A stretch of 46,057 nucleotides of DNA from Flavobacteriaceae bacterium UBA6268 (GCA_002440705.1 DJVA01000048.1:1-46057); one strand, 5' to 3'. Counted from the first letter of the stretch, positions 7,350 to 16,265 are shown. Numbers and translations are program-made. Notes: generated by a model from the letters alone, not told the origin.

Positions 7350-10076
7350 ATGAAGAAGGCATACATCGATAATCAATCGTTCGAAATTGTTGACGGGGAA
7401 ACAATCCTCTCCTTTATCAGGAGGAATCGTGAAAAACAATTGGTTCCTACTTTATGTGATGCCCCTAACCTCGATCCATTTGGCTCTTGTCGGGTTTGTA
7501 GTGTAGAAGTGGCCCTGTCGGAGCATGGTCCCGTAAAAACCATGGCTTCTTGCCATACCCCAGTGGCTGAAGGGCAATACATCTACACGAGTACAGAGTC
7601 TGTTAAAGCTCTCAGAAAGAACATTATAGAATTGGTTTTGACCGATCATCCCTTGGATTGCCTTACCTGTGAGGTTAATGGAAATTGTGAATTGCAAACG
7701 GTGGCTGCCCAGGTAGGCATTCGTAACGTGCGTTACCCAAATGGGGATAACCATTTAAGTAAAGATAAAGATTTGAGTCATCCCTACATGACCTCCGACT
7801 TCTCAAAGTGCATCAACTGTTACCGATGTGTACGTGCCTGCGATGAAGTTCAAGGGCAGTTTGTCCTAAGCATGGCAGGAAGGGGTTTTGATTCGCATAT
7901 AGTGAAAGGCATAGATCAGTCTTTTATGGATTCGGATTGTGTGAGCTGTGGCGCCTGTGCCCAAGCGTGTCCTACCAGTGCCATATCCGATGTGTTCCAA
8001 TCCAAATCCATTGAAGCTACCGAAATTACCCGAACGATCTGTACCTATTGTGGGGTGGGATGCAATTTGGATGTTGCAACCAAAAACAATGAAATTCTTA
8101 GCATTACAGCACCCTATGATGCCGAAGTGAACCAAGGGCACACCTGTTTGAAAGGCCGTTATGCTTTTAAGTTTTACAATCATCCGGAACGGTTGAATGC
8201 TCCCATGATCAAGCGAAATGGGGTTTTTGAAAAAGTAAGCTGGGATGAGGCGCTCGATTATGTAGCTTCAAAGTTTCAATACTTTAAAGAGGAATTTGGA
8301 CCCGATTCCCTTGCAGGGGTTTCCTCTTCACGTTGCACCAATGAAGAGAATTATCTGATGCAGAAATTCTTCAGGGCAGTGATTCAAACCAATAACATCG
8401 ATGGCTGTGCACGGGTCTGTCATTCACCTACGGCATTAGGAATGCAGCGAACTTTTGGTACGGGAGCTGCAACCAATTCCATTGAGGATTTGAAACATAC
8501 CAACTGCATCATGGTTATTGGAGCCAATCCAACAGATGCTCATCCGGTAACAGGAGCCAAATTGAAGCAGTTTGCTATGAAATCGGACCATGTGAGTATC
8601 GTGATCGATCCTCGTCGTACCGAACTGGCCAAATATGCCACCTATCATTTGGCCTTGAGGCCCGGCACTAATGTGGCGGTGTTGAACATGATGATGTACT
8701 ATATTATTTCAGAAGGCTACGTGGATGCTCAATTTGTGGATCAGAGAACGGAAGGTTACGAAGCCTTTAAAAAGGAAATTCTAAATATCGACCTAGATCA
8801 TCTAGAAGCTGTTTCTGGCGTCAATAGGAAGTTGGTGAAGGAAGCGGCTTTGGCCTATGCTTCGGCTCCCAATGCCATGTCCTTTCACGGATTGGGGGTT
8901 ACAGAACATTCCCAAGGGACATTTACGGTGATGCAAATTGCCGATCTGGCACTACTAACCGGTAATATTGGTCGCCCTGGGGTTGGAGTAAACCCGCTAC
9001 GGGGTCAGAACAATGTACAGGGAAGTGCCGATATGGGGGTTCAACCCCATCAAGGAGCGGGTTATCTGGACATCACCAATGAAAATGTCAATAAAAAGTA
9101 CAATGAGTTTTATGGGGTTTCAGTACCCCAGCACATAGGGTATAAGATTCCTGAAATGTTCGATGCGGCCTTGAGTGGAAAACTAAAAGCCCTATGGATT
9201 ATTGGGGAAGATCTTGTGCAGACCGACCCCAACACTCAAAAAGTAATTAGGGCGTTGGAGGCAACTGATTTGGTTATAGTTCAGGAATTGTTTATGACTG
9301 AAACCGCCAAATATGCAGATGTCATTTTTCCAGGATCTTCGTTTTTGGAAAAAAGCGGGACTTTCACTAACGGTGAACGTAGAGTACAAGCGGTACGGCA
9401 GGTCGTTCCACCGGTCGAAGGTACCCGTCCCGATGGACAGATCATTGTGGATATGATGAATAAAATGGGCTATCCGCAACCCGATTACACTCCAGAGGGC
9501 ATGCTGGAGGAAATTTCCCAAATTGTTCCATTCTTTGCGGGAATCCGTTGGGATCGTTTGGGGAAGAACGGACTACAGTGGCCCGTTGCAGAAGATGGTA
9601 CCGATACCAAAATCCTTCACACTGCTGAATTTAAAAGGGGGAAAGGGTATTTTGAGTATAACCCATGGGTAGAAACCAAGGAATTGACGGCCCATTCAAA
9701 AGAATATCCATACATACTTACCACCAATCGGGAATTGGAACATTACAATTGTGGGGCCATGACACGTAGAACTGCGAATGAGCAGATTTTGTCCGACGAT
9801 TACCTCTTAATCCATCCTGAAGATGCCGATGCCTATTTCATCAAGGAAGGCGATTATGTTTGTTTGGAATCCCCAAGGGGGAAAGTAGACATCAAAGCCC
9901 GTGTGACCGATGAAGTTAAAAAGGGTGTATTGAGTACGACGTTTCACTTTCCCGAAATCATGATCAACAACCTCACTGGGGATGTACACGATTCCGAAGC
10001 TATGTGCCCAGAATACAAAGTAGTGGCCGTTCGTATCCGTAAAAGCAAAGGGAAATATAAGGAGGTAATGAAATAG
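7350..10076 (+). CDS. Formate dehydrogenase catalytic (alpha) subunit, Mo/W-bisPGD, cysteine form
   Basis: This 908-residue subunit oxidises formate to CO2. The N-terminal part is NuoG-like. It has a 2Fe-2S domain (CRVC and neighbouring Cys), a His-Cys cluster motif HPLDCLTCEVNGNC, and two ferredoxin-type 4Fe-4S motifs, CINCYRCVRAC and CVSCGACAQAC. The Mo domain begins with its own cluster CTYCGVGC and closes with a molydopterin-binding domain near the C-terminus. The active-site segment CARVCHSPT places the metal ligand at Cys 357 and the conserved His at 358. Cys stands where some relatives carry selenocysteine, and no in-frame TGA is present. The layout matches soluble NAD-linked FdsA-type enzymes. 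No signal peptide is seen, so a cytoplasmic location is likely. Confidence 0.95.
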   Translation: MKKAYIDNQSFEIVDGETILSFIRRNREKQLVPTLCDAPNLDPFGSCRVCSVEVALSEHGPVKTMASCHTPVAEGQYIYTSTESVKALRKNIIELVLTDHPLDCLTCEVNGNCELQTVAAQVGIRNVRYPNGDNHLSKDKDLSHPYMTSDFSKCINCYRCVRACDEVQGQFVLSMAGRGFDSHIVKGIDQSFMDSDCVSCGACAQACPTSAISDVFQSKSIEATEITRTICTYCGVGCNLDVATKNNEILSITAPYDAEVNQGHTCLKGRYAFKFYNHPERLNAPMIKRNGVFEKVSWDEALDYVASKFQYFKEEFGPDSLAGVSSSRCTNEENYLMQKFFRAVIQTNNIDGCARVCHSPTALGMQRTFGTGAATNSIEDLKHTNCIMVIGANPTDAHPVTGAKLKQFAMKSDHVSIVIDPRRTELAKYATYHLALRPGTNVAVLNMMMYYIISEGYVDAQFVDQRTEGYEAFKKEILNIDLDHLEAVSGVNRKLVKEAALAYASAPNAMSFHGLGVTEHSQGTFTVMQIADLALLTGNIGRPGVGVNPLRGQNNVQGSADMGVQPHQGAGYLDITNENVNKKYNEFYGVSVPQHIGYKIPEMFDAALSGKLKALWIIGEDLVQTDPNTQKVIRALEATDLVIVQELFMTETAKYADVIFPGSSFLEKSGTFTNGERRVQAVRQVVPPVEGTRPDGQIIVDMMNKMGYPQPDYTPEGMLEEISQIVPFFAGIRWDRLGKNGLQWPVAEDGTDTKILHTAEFKRGKGYFEYNPWVETKELTAHSKEYPYILTTNRELEHYNCGAMTRRTANEQILSDDYLLIHPEDADAYFIKEGDYVCLESPRGKVDIKARVTDEVKKGVLSTTFHFPEIMINNLTGDVHDSEAMCPEYKVVAVRIRKSKGKYKEVMK

Positions 10077-10078
10077 GT

Positions 10079-10897
10079 TTGAAAAATTTTTTTCATTTTT
10101 TCCTAGATAGTAGCATCTGGGTTTCCTTGGCCGTTTGTGGATTCACCGGGCTGTCTTTTATCTATTGGGACGTATCTGTGGATTATGTCTTTATTGCCTT
10201 TGTTTTTTTTGGGAGCATTACTGGCTACAATTTTGTGAAGTTTGCCACTCGGGCCGGACTTCACCATCGTAGTTTGACGCGCTATTTAAGAGCCATTCAA
10301 GTCTTTTCATTTCTTTGCTCCGCAGCCTTTATTTATCTGTTTTATCGCCTACCCCAAGGCATGCAATTCGTATCAATCGTTTTTGGGATTTTCACGTTCT
10401 TATATACCATTCCTGTTTTCAACAAAAAAAGCCTGCGAACCCTGTCTGGCCTTAAAATATTCATTGTGGCATGGGTATGGACCGGTGTAACGGTGGTGTT
10501 GCCATGGCTCTATTCGCAATCAACATGGACTTGGGACGACACGGTATTTTTGTCGCAACGATTTCTTTGGGTTTTGGTACTCACTTTGCCTTTTGAAATT
10601 CGGGATTTGAAATTTGACCACCCCACTTTGGGTACTTTGCCTCAACTTATGGGTGTTTCCAGAACCAAGATGCTGGGATGGTTTTTACTGGTTTCTATTG
10701 CTATTCTTGGGATTTTTGCAAAAAAGGCAGGAAATTTATTCGGGTATACTGAAATTTTCTTCTTAGGAGTTTTGGCAGTGCTTTTGGCATTCGCTACCAA
10801 GGATCGGGCGAAGTATTTTGCTGCCTTTTGGGTAGAAGGCATACCACTGTTCTGGTTGGCAACGTATTGGCTTTTGGATTATTTGTTCAGCTCCTGA
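10079..10897 (+). CDS. UbiA-like integral membrane protein of unknown function
   Basis: This 272-residue protein has about seven or eight hydrophobic segments and resembles flavobacterial conserved hypotheticals related to the UbiA prenyltransferase superfamily. The segment PFEIRDLKFD near residue 173 looks like the second Asp-rich motif of UbiA enzymes. The first motif (NxxxDxxxD) is not convincing: TGYNFVKFATRAG lacks the acidic residues. The start is TTG, two bases after the fdhA stop. An in-frame stop at 10058-10060 rules out earlier starts and no ATG occurs early in the frame. An SD-like AAGGAGGT lies 12 bases upstream. It is probably co-transcribed with the formate dehydrogenase, but a role in formate metabolism is not shown. 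Confidence 0.75.
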   Translation: MKNFFHFFLDSSIWVSLAVCGFTGLSFIYWDVSVDYVFIAFVFFGSITGYNFVKFATRAGLHHRSLTRYLRAIQVFSFLCSAAFIYLFYRLPQGMQFVSIVFGIFTFLYTIPVFNKKSLRTLSGLKIFIVAWVWTGVTVVLPWLYSQSTWTWDDTVFLSQRFLWVLVLTLPFEIRDLKFDHPTLGTLPQLMGVSRTKMLGWFLLVSIAILGIFAKKAGNLFGYTEIFFLGVLAVLLAFATKDRAKYFAAFWVEGIPLFWLATYWLLDYLFSS

Positions 10898-11121
10898 TGG
10901 AGCCTTTCCTTTAAGAGTTCCTTTTCCTTGTCAGGCAAGGATTTTAAGTGGGCATCCTGGATGGTTTGGGTTAATCTTTGATTTTGGGCCGTGTATTTCC
11001 TGCAGGCTTTGCAATACAACAAATGAATGTTGAGCCGTAACTTTTCCCAAAAGGTGGCTTCTCGGTATTGCGATTTATCACAGATGTGATTGGCCTCGTC
11101 ACACGGAATTTTTATTTTCAT
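10879..11121 (-). CDS. Small zinc-type anti-sigma factor-like protein
   Basis: This 80-residue soluble protein has Cys/His residues arranged like a zinc-binding anti-sigma domain: Cys 7, His 12, Cys 14, then HLLYCKAC, a His-x3-Cys-x2-Cys motif at residues 33-40. No membrane segment is present. It overlaps the end of the ECF sigma gene by 4 bases, so the pair is probably translationally coupled and the protein probably restrains that sigma factor. Its 3' end overlaps the convergent UbiA-like gene by 19 bases. Confidence 0.75.
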   Translation of the reverse strand: MKIKIPCDEANHICDKSQYREATFWEKLRLNIHLLYCKACRKYTAQNQRLTQTIQDAHLKSLPDKEKELLKERLHQELNK

Positions 11122-11675
11122 GATTTAAACCAATTTGCTTCCAGGCACTCTGCCAACGCTTTCCGCGCGCGGTGGATGATAACCCAGAGATTAGACGGAG
11201 TGATCTCAAATTCATTACAGATGGTTTCTGTATCGACACCATCAATTGTTTTCATTTTAAAAATCAACGCTTGTTTTTCGTTGATGGAATCCAAGCATTT
11301 CAATATGGCCAGCCCCAGTTCTTCATTTTCCATAAGATCTTCCGCGGTTTTATCGGAAAGATCTTCTACCTGTTCTTCCAACCAATCCCCTTCATTTTCG
11401 GTATCCCTAAACTGGATGCGAACTTCTGCTTTTCCTTTGGCGCTGTTTATTTTTCGATAATAGTCAATAATCTTCCGTTTTAGGATGGCAATGAGCCAAG
11501 TACGTTCGGAAGCTTCCCCTTTGAAATGTTTCATCGATTTCAACCCTGCCAAAAAGGTCTCGGAAACCAAATCTTGGGCAATTTCATGATTGTTTACCCT
11601 TACAATGGTGTAATTGTAAAGGTAATCAGCATAGCGGTCTACCCAATTTTCGGGGTGAAGCTCCTCAACTGCCAT
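11118..11675 (-). CDS. ECF-type RNA polymerase sigma factor
   Basis: A 185-residue sigma-70 family protein of the ECF class. Region 2 is visible as NHEIAQDLVSETFLAG followed by the promoter-melting stretch ERTWLIAILKRKIIDYYRK (about residues 32-78). Region 4, a helix-turn-helix, covers about residues 125-180 with TICNEFEITPSNLWVIIHRAR. A spacer rich in Glu and Asp separates the two. It is followed at once by its probable anti-sigma gene. The signal and regulon cannot be deduced here. Confidence 0.92.
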   Translation of the reverse strand: MAVEELHPENWVDRYADYLYNYTIVRVNNHEIAQDLVSETFLAGLKSMKHFKGEASERTWLIAILKRKIIDYYRKINSAKGKAEVRIQFRDTENEGDWLEEQVEDLSDKTAEDLMENEELGLAILKCLDSINEKQALIFKMKTIDGVDTETICNEFEITPSNLWVIIHRARKALAECLEANWFKS

Positions 11676-11727
11676 AGCGATTTTTTAGTTGGATTGCATA
11701 AAAATAGCAAAGATTTTTAGAATGCCA

Positions 11728-13758
11728 TTAGTTTTTACTACCAAGCAAACCCGCCCTTCGCAACAAAGCTTCTGGATTGGGTTTCTGCCCCCGAAATTGC
11801 ACATATAAATCCATGGGATCTTGCGTACCCCCTTGGGACAGCACATAAGTCTTGAATTTTTGGGCTACCTTACGGTTGAATATGCCTTCTTGTTTAAAAT
11901 ATTCAAAAGCATCTGCATCCAGGACTTCGGCCCATTTGTAACTATAATATCCTGCAGAATACCCCCCTTGAAAAATATGACTAAAGGAAGTGCTCATACA
12001 AGTGTCCGGTGTTGTTGGGTATAAATTGGTTGAAAGAAATGCCGCTTCTTCAAATGCTTTTACATTGTTAATATTTGATGGATCACTCCCGTGCCAGGCC
12101 ATATCCAACAATCCAAAACTTAATTGCCTAAGCGTTTGCATGCCCTCATGAAAAGTGGCCGATTCCTTTATTTTCTGGATGTATTCCATGGGGATGGTAG
12201 CTCCGGTTTGGTAATGTTTGGCAAATAACTCCAGGCTCTCCTTTTCGTAACACCAATTTTCCATTACCTGACTGGGAAGTTCAACAAAGTCCCAAAAAAC
12301 GCTAGTGCCTGAAAGCCCCGAATAGGTGGTGTTAGCCAACATTCCATGCAAGGCATGGCCAAATTCATGGAACAGGGTTGTAACTTCATTGAAAGTTAAA
12401 AGGGAAGGCTTATCGGGAGTTGGTTTTGAAAAATTGCAAACAATAGAAACATGAGGCCTTTCGTTTACCCCATTTTTAATTTGTTGAGGCTTGAAACTAG
12501 TCATCCACGCACCCCCCCGTTTTCCGGACCTTGGATGAAAATCGGCATAGAATAAGGCCACATAGTTGCCATCTTCGTCTTGTACTTCATAGGTTTTTAC
12601 ATCGGCATGGTAGGTGTCGATATAGTGTACTTCATTGAAGTTTAGTCCGTAAAGCTTGTTGGCCACCAAAAAAACGCCATCGATTACCTGATTCAAGGAG
12701 AAAAAAGGTTTCAATGTTTCATCGTCCAAGGCAAACCGTTCTTGCTTCAACTTTTCAGCATAAAAGGCGCCATCCCATTTTTCAAGTCGGTCGATGCCAT
12801 CCAGTTTTTTTGCAAATGCTTCAAGCTCATCAAACTCAAATTGGGCTGCAGGTTTGGCTTTTATGAGCAGTTCTGTCAAAAAAGCATTCACTTTTTCGGG
12901 ACTTTCAGCCATGCGCTCCTCCAGTACGAAATGGGCATGCGAAGGATAACCAAGTAAACGGGCGCGTTGGTGCCGAAGGTTTACAATCGTTAAAACGATG
13001 GCTTCATTGTTGGCCGCATTTTCATGAAATCCTTTTGAACCAAATGCAAGGGAAAGTTCTTTTCGAAGCTTTCTGTTTTCAGCATATTTCATGAAAGGAA
13101 CGTAGCTTGGATAATCCAAGGTAATCAACCAACCTTCTTTTCCTTTATCCCTAGCAGCGTGTGTTGCAGCTTCCTTAATGCTTTCCGGAAGTCCTGCAAG
13201 ATCGGTTTCTTGGGTAAGGAGCATTTCAAAGGCATTGGTTTCGGCCAAGACGTGTTCCCCAAATTTAAGGGTGCTTTGGGCCAATTCTGCGTCGATTTTT
13301 CTAAGCTGCACCTTCTTTTCTTCGGGCAAATTGGCTCCATTTCTCGAAAATCTTTTATAGAGTTTTTCAAGGAGCATCTGTTGCTCTTGGTTTAGGGAGA
13401 TCGTTTCCCGGTGTCCATAAACCGTTTTTACCCTTTGGAAGAGCGGTTCATTCAATAAGAGGTCGTTTTTGAACTCTGAGAGCAACGGTGAAACCTCTTG
13501 GGCTATTTGCTGTAATTCGTCGTTGGTCTCAGCACCATTCAGGTTGAAAAAAATACTGGTTACGCGGTCCAACTGACTCCCCGTTCGTTCTATGGCATCA
13601 ACCGTATTTTCAAAAGAAGGCGAATCAGGATTTTGAGCAATGTCATCAATTTCGACTTTGGTCTCGGTAATCAAAGCCTTGATTGCAGGTAGGAAATGCT
13701 CGTTTTTTATTTTGGAAAAAGGGGCGGCATCAAATTTTTCTAATAGTGGATTATTCAT
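11728..13758 (-). CDS. M3 family zinc metallopeptidase (peptidyl-dipeptidase Dcp / oligopeptidase A type)
   Basis: A 676-residue oligopeptidase of family M3 that degrades short peptides, usually in the cytoplasm. The zinc motif HEFGHALHG is at His 464, Glu 465 and His 468, and the third ligand is expected in the following FVELPSQVMENW segment. The pattern GTSVFWDFVELPSQ is closer to Dcp/OpdA than to PepF. No signal peptide is seen. Upstream, TATATTTC is a near match to the -7 consensus. The gene stands alone, 69 bases from purE. Confidence 0.93.
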   Translation of the reverse strand: MNNPLLEKFDAAPFSKIKNEHFLPAIKALITETKVEIDDIAQNPDSPSFENTVDAIERTGSQLDRVTSIFFNLNGAETNDELQQIAQEVSPLLSEFKNDLLLNEPLFQRVKTVYGHRETISLNQEQQMLLEKLYKRFSRNGANLPEEKKVQLRKIDAELAQSTLKFGEHVLAETNAFEMLLTQETDLAGLPESIKEAATHAARDKGKEGWLITLDYPSYVPFMKYAENRKLRKELSLAFGSKGFHENAANNEAIVLTIVNLRHQRARLLGYPSHAHFVLEERMAESPEKVNAFLTELLIKAKPAAQFEFDELEAFAKKLDGIDRLEKWDGAFYAEKLKQERFALDDETLKPFFSLNQVIDGVFLVANKLYGLNFNEVHYIDTYHADVKTYEVQDEDGNYVALFYADFHPRSGKRGGAWMTSFKPQQIKNGVNERPHVSIVCNFSKPTPDKPSLLTFNEVTTLFHEFGHALHGMLANTTYSGLSGTSVFWDFVELPSQVMENWCYEKESLELFAKHYQTGATIPMEYIQKIKESATFHEGMQTLRQLSFGLLDMAWHGSDPSNINNVKAFEEAAFLSTNLYPTTPDTCMSTSFSHIFQGGYSAGYYSYKWAEVLDADAFEYFKQEGIFNRKVAQKFKTYVLSQGGTQDPMDLYVQFRGQKPNPEALLRRAGLLGSKN

Positions 13759-13827
13759 AAAAAAGGGGAATAACTCGGGAAATATAACTACGTAAGAAAT
13801 TAAAAGGATTTCAGGAATTAGGCATGG

Positions 13828-14313
13828 CTATTTTTTAAGTTCTTTGGCTCCATCCTCCACTTTTTTTTGAAGACTGATTTTGTATGCGACAATTCGCTCC
13901 AATATGGAGGCATTGTTACTGCCAATAATCTGCGCGGCCAAAATTCCTGCATTTTTGGCTCCATTTAGGGCTACGGTGGCTACAGGCACTCCCCCTGGCA
14001 TTTGCAGGATGGATAGCACGGAGTCCCAGCCATCTATGGAATTACTGGACTTTACAGGAACACCGATGACTGGAAGGGGGGAAAGTGATGCGACCATTCC
14101 AGGAAGATGTGCAGCACCTCCAGCCCCTGCAATGATTACCGAAATGCCCCTGGTGTGGGCATTTTTGCCATAGTCGAATAGCTTATCGGGGGTTCGATGG
14201 GCCGAGACAATATCGACTTCCGTTTCAATATTAAAATAGTTCAAAATGTCGATGGCTTCTTGCATTACCGGGAGATCGCTTGTGCTTCCCATGATGATTC
14301 CTACTTTGCTCAT
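13828..14313 (-). CDS. purE: N5-carboxyaminoimidazole ribonucleotide mutase PurE
   Basis: PurE class I interconverts N5-CAIR and CAIR in purine synthesis. The 161-residue protein shows GSTSDLPVMQEA near the N-terminus, SAHRTPDKL near residue 40 and GAGGAAHLPGMVAS near 66, all active-site segments. It follows purK by 6 bases and works on the purK product, so the two form an operon. Confidence 0.97.
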   Translation of the reverse strand: MSKVGIIMGSTSDLPVMQEAIDILNYFNIETEVDIVSAHRTPDKLFDYGKNAHTRGISVIIAGAGGAAHLPGMVASLSPLPVIGVPVKSSNSIDGWDSVLSILQMPGGVPVATVALNGAKNAGILAAQIIGSNNASILERIVAYKISLQKKVEDGAKELKK

Positions 14314-14319
14314 AGACGT

Positions 14320-15477
14320 TTATTTACTGATTACCCGAATGGTTTTTTTAACGATTTCGGCCGTTTTTCTTGCTCGGCTTACCGCTTCATCAATAATGGT
14401 TACATGCCCCATCTTACGGAACGGACGGGTTTCCTTTTTACCGTAAATATGAGGGGTTACACCTTCCATAGCCATAATCTTCTCGATATTCTGGTAAACC
14501 ACTTCACCGGAGTACCCTTCTTCACCTACCAAATTTACCATAATTCCGGCAACCTTACTAGCGGTTTTTCCCAAAGGAAGATTTAAAATGGCACGCAGGT
14601 GCTGCTCAAACTGATTGGTATAACTGGCTTCAATACTGAAATGCCCACTATTGTGTGGCCTTGGGGCAACTTCATTCACCAATAGGTCATCCAATTCCGT
14701 TTGAAATAATTCCACTGCCAAAAGACCAACATGCTCGAAGGATTGAGAAACTTTTTGAGCCACTTGGCGTGCTTTTTCGGCTACGTCATTCGCAATGCGT
14801 GCAGGACAAATTACGTATTCCACCTGATTGGCCACTGGGTGAAATTCCATTTCCACCACGGGGTAGGTTTTGACTTCTCCTGAAGGATTTCGGGCTACGA
14901 TTACGGCCAGTTCGTTCTTGAAAGGAACCATTTCCTCGGCAATGCACGGACCTTGGGGCAATGGAGTAAGGTCTTCTTTGCTTCGAATAATGGAAACGCC
15001 CCTGCCATCGTAACCGCCCGTGCAGCTTTTCCAAACAAAGGGGAGCGCAATTACGCCATCTTTTAGCGCTTGAAGCAATAGTGCTTTATGCTCGAAAATT
15101 TGAAAAGGCGCTGTAGGGATTTGATGTTTTTGGTAAAATTGTTTCTGAAGTCCCTTGTCCTGAATGGTTCGCAATGTTTTTGGGGATGGGTACACTTTTT
15201 TTCCTTCCGATTCCAGTTTCTCGAGCGCTTCCACGTTCACCCCTTCAATTTCGAAAGTGAGCAAGTCCACTTTTTTTCCAAATTGATACACGGTGTCAAA
15301 ATCCATTAACGCCCCCTGCTGAAATAGGTCACAAGCAATTCTGCAGGGTGCTTCAGCCGAAGGGTCCAGTACATGGGTTTTGATATCAAATTTGCGTGTT
15401 TCATAGAGCAGCATTTTTCCCAACTGGCCACCACCTAAAATGCCCAGGGTAAAATTGGAGGAGAAATAGTTTGCCAT
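14320..15477 (-). CDS. purK: 5-(carboxyamino)imidazole ribonucleotide synthase PurK
   Basis: PurK is an ATP-grasp enzyme that carboxylates AIR to N5-CAIR using ATP and bicarbonate. The N-terminus has LGILGGGQLGKML, the middle has the ATP-grasp core (WKSCTGGYDGRGV), and the substrate end shows NEVAPRPHNSGH. I chose the ATG at 15477 (MANYF), giving 385 residues. The upstream ATG at 15492 would fall inside or next to the -7 promoter element at 15482-15489. If that promoter is used, the message would start close to the chosen codon. Confidence 0.96.
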   Translation of the reverse strand: MANYFSSNFTLGILGGGQLGKMLLYETRKFDIKTHVLDPSAEAPCRIACDLFQQGALMDFDTVYQFGKKVDLLTFEIEGVNVEALEKLESEGKKVYPSPKTLRTIQDKGLQKQFYQKHQIPTAPFQIFEHKALLLQALKDGVIALPFVWKSCTGGYDGRGVSIIRSKEDLTPLPQGPCIAEEMVPFKNELAVIVARNPSGEVKTYPVVEMEFHPVANQVEYVICPARIANDVAEKARQVAQKVSQSFEHVGLLAVELFQTELDDLLVNEVAPRPHNSGHFSIEASYTNQFEQHLRAILNLPLGKTASKVAGIMVNLVGEEGYSGEVVYQNIEKIMAMEGVTPHIYGKKETRPFRKMGHVTIIDEAVSRARKTAEIVKKTIRVISK

Positions 15478-15481
15478 CTCA

Positions 15482-15489
15482 CAAAGGTA
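15482..15489 (-). promoter_or_regulatory. Bacteroidota -7 element for purK-purE
   Basis: On the minus strand this reads TACCTTTG, a perfect match to TAnnTTTG, ending 4 bases before the chosen purK start codon. No exact TTG -33 box is seen. It would give a nearly leaderless message. Confidence 0.45.
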
Positions 15490-15588
15490 CAACCTTCTTT
15501 GAAATGCCCGAACGAAAAGTCACGGTGCCCATGCTTTTTTTACTGTATCTTCCTTTGGTGAATCGTTTTTCAAGTGAGATGAAATGGG

Positions 15589-15596
15589 TATCTTTG
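15589..15596 (+). promoter_or_regulatory. Bacteroidota -7 element for adk-obg
   Basis: TATCTTTG matches TAnnTTTG exactly. A T-rich stretch lies about where the -33 box should be, but without a clean TTG. The expected start of transcription, around 15602, falls just before the ATG at 15607. This favours the downstream adk start at 15652. Confidence 0.45.
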
Positions 15597-15651
15597 CAAC
15601 CTCATTATGTGGAATTTTTTTAAAAGACTATTTAGAAATAAAAAAACAGCC

Positions 15652-16224
15652 ATGAAGAACATTGTTTTATTTGGCCCTCCAGGTGCAGGAAAAGGAACGC
15701 AAGCAGAAATTTTGAAGGAGCGCTACCAATTGGTGCACATCTCCACCGGAGAGGTTTTCCGTTACAATATCAAGAACGAAACCGCCCTTGGGACTTTGGC
15801 AAAATCGTATATGGACAAAGGGCATTTGGTTCCGGACAAAGTTACCATCAACATGCTCAAGGATGAGGTGGAAAAACATCCTGAAGCCAAAGGTTTTATT
15901 TTTGATGGTTTTCCACGCACCGAAGCACAGGCAGAAGCTCTTGCAGTGCTGATGGAAACCAAAGGAAGTCAGATTAACGCGATGGTGGCTTTGGAAGTAG
16001 CCGATGGGATTTTGGTAGAACGGCTCTTGGAACGCGGAAAATCCAGTGGCCGCCCAGATGATGCAAATGAGACGGTTATTCGCGAACGCATAGCCGAGTA
16101 TTACCGTAAAACGGATATCCTGAAGGCTTTTTACCAAAAACAGCACAAATATTATGGGGTAGATGGTGTGGGAAGTATTGAAGAAATTACCCTTCGATTG
16201 AGTGCTGTAATAGATGCCTTGTAA
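15652..16224 (+). CDS. adk: Adenylate kinase
   Basis: Adenylate kinase interconverts ATP, AMP and ADP. The P-loop GPPGAGKGTQ begins at residue 8 from the chosen start. The AMP-binding segment has STGEVFRYNI, and the LID and C-terminal parts show FDGFPRTEAQAE, SGRPDDANE and RIAEYYRKT. The start at 15652 gives 190 residues, which is usual for the short bacteroidete type. A longer frame begins with ATG at 15607 and adds 15 basic residues with no homology that I recognise. An A-rich leader precedes 15652. obg follows after 41 bases. Confidence 0.95.
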   Translation: MKNIVLFGPPGAGKGTQAEILKERYQLVHISTGEVFRYNIKNETALGTLAKSYMDKGHLVPDKVTINMLKDEVEKHPEAKGFIFDGFPRTEAQAEALAVLMETKGSQINAMVALEVADGILVERLLERGKSSGRPDDANETVIRERIAEYYRKTDILKAFYQKQHKYYGVDGVGSIEEITLRLSAVIDAL

Positions 16225-16265
16225 CGATAACTTTTTTCATCGACACAAAACTTTAACCTACTACC

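Noticed and set aside
8400..8430. Selenocysteine at the active site of formate dehydrogenase
   Set aside because: The codon is TGT (Cys 357); no in-frame TGA is present.
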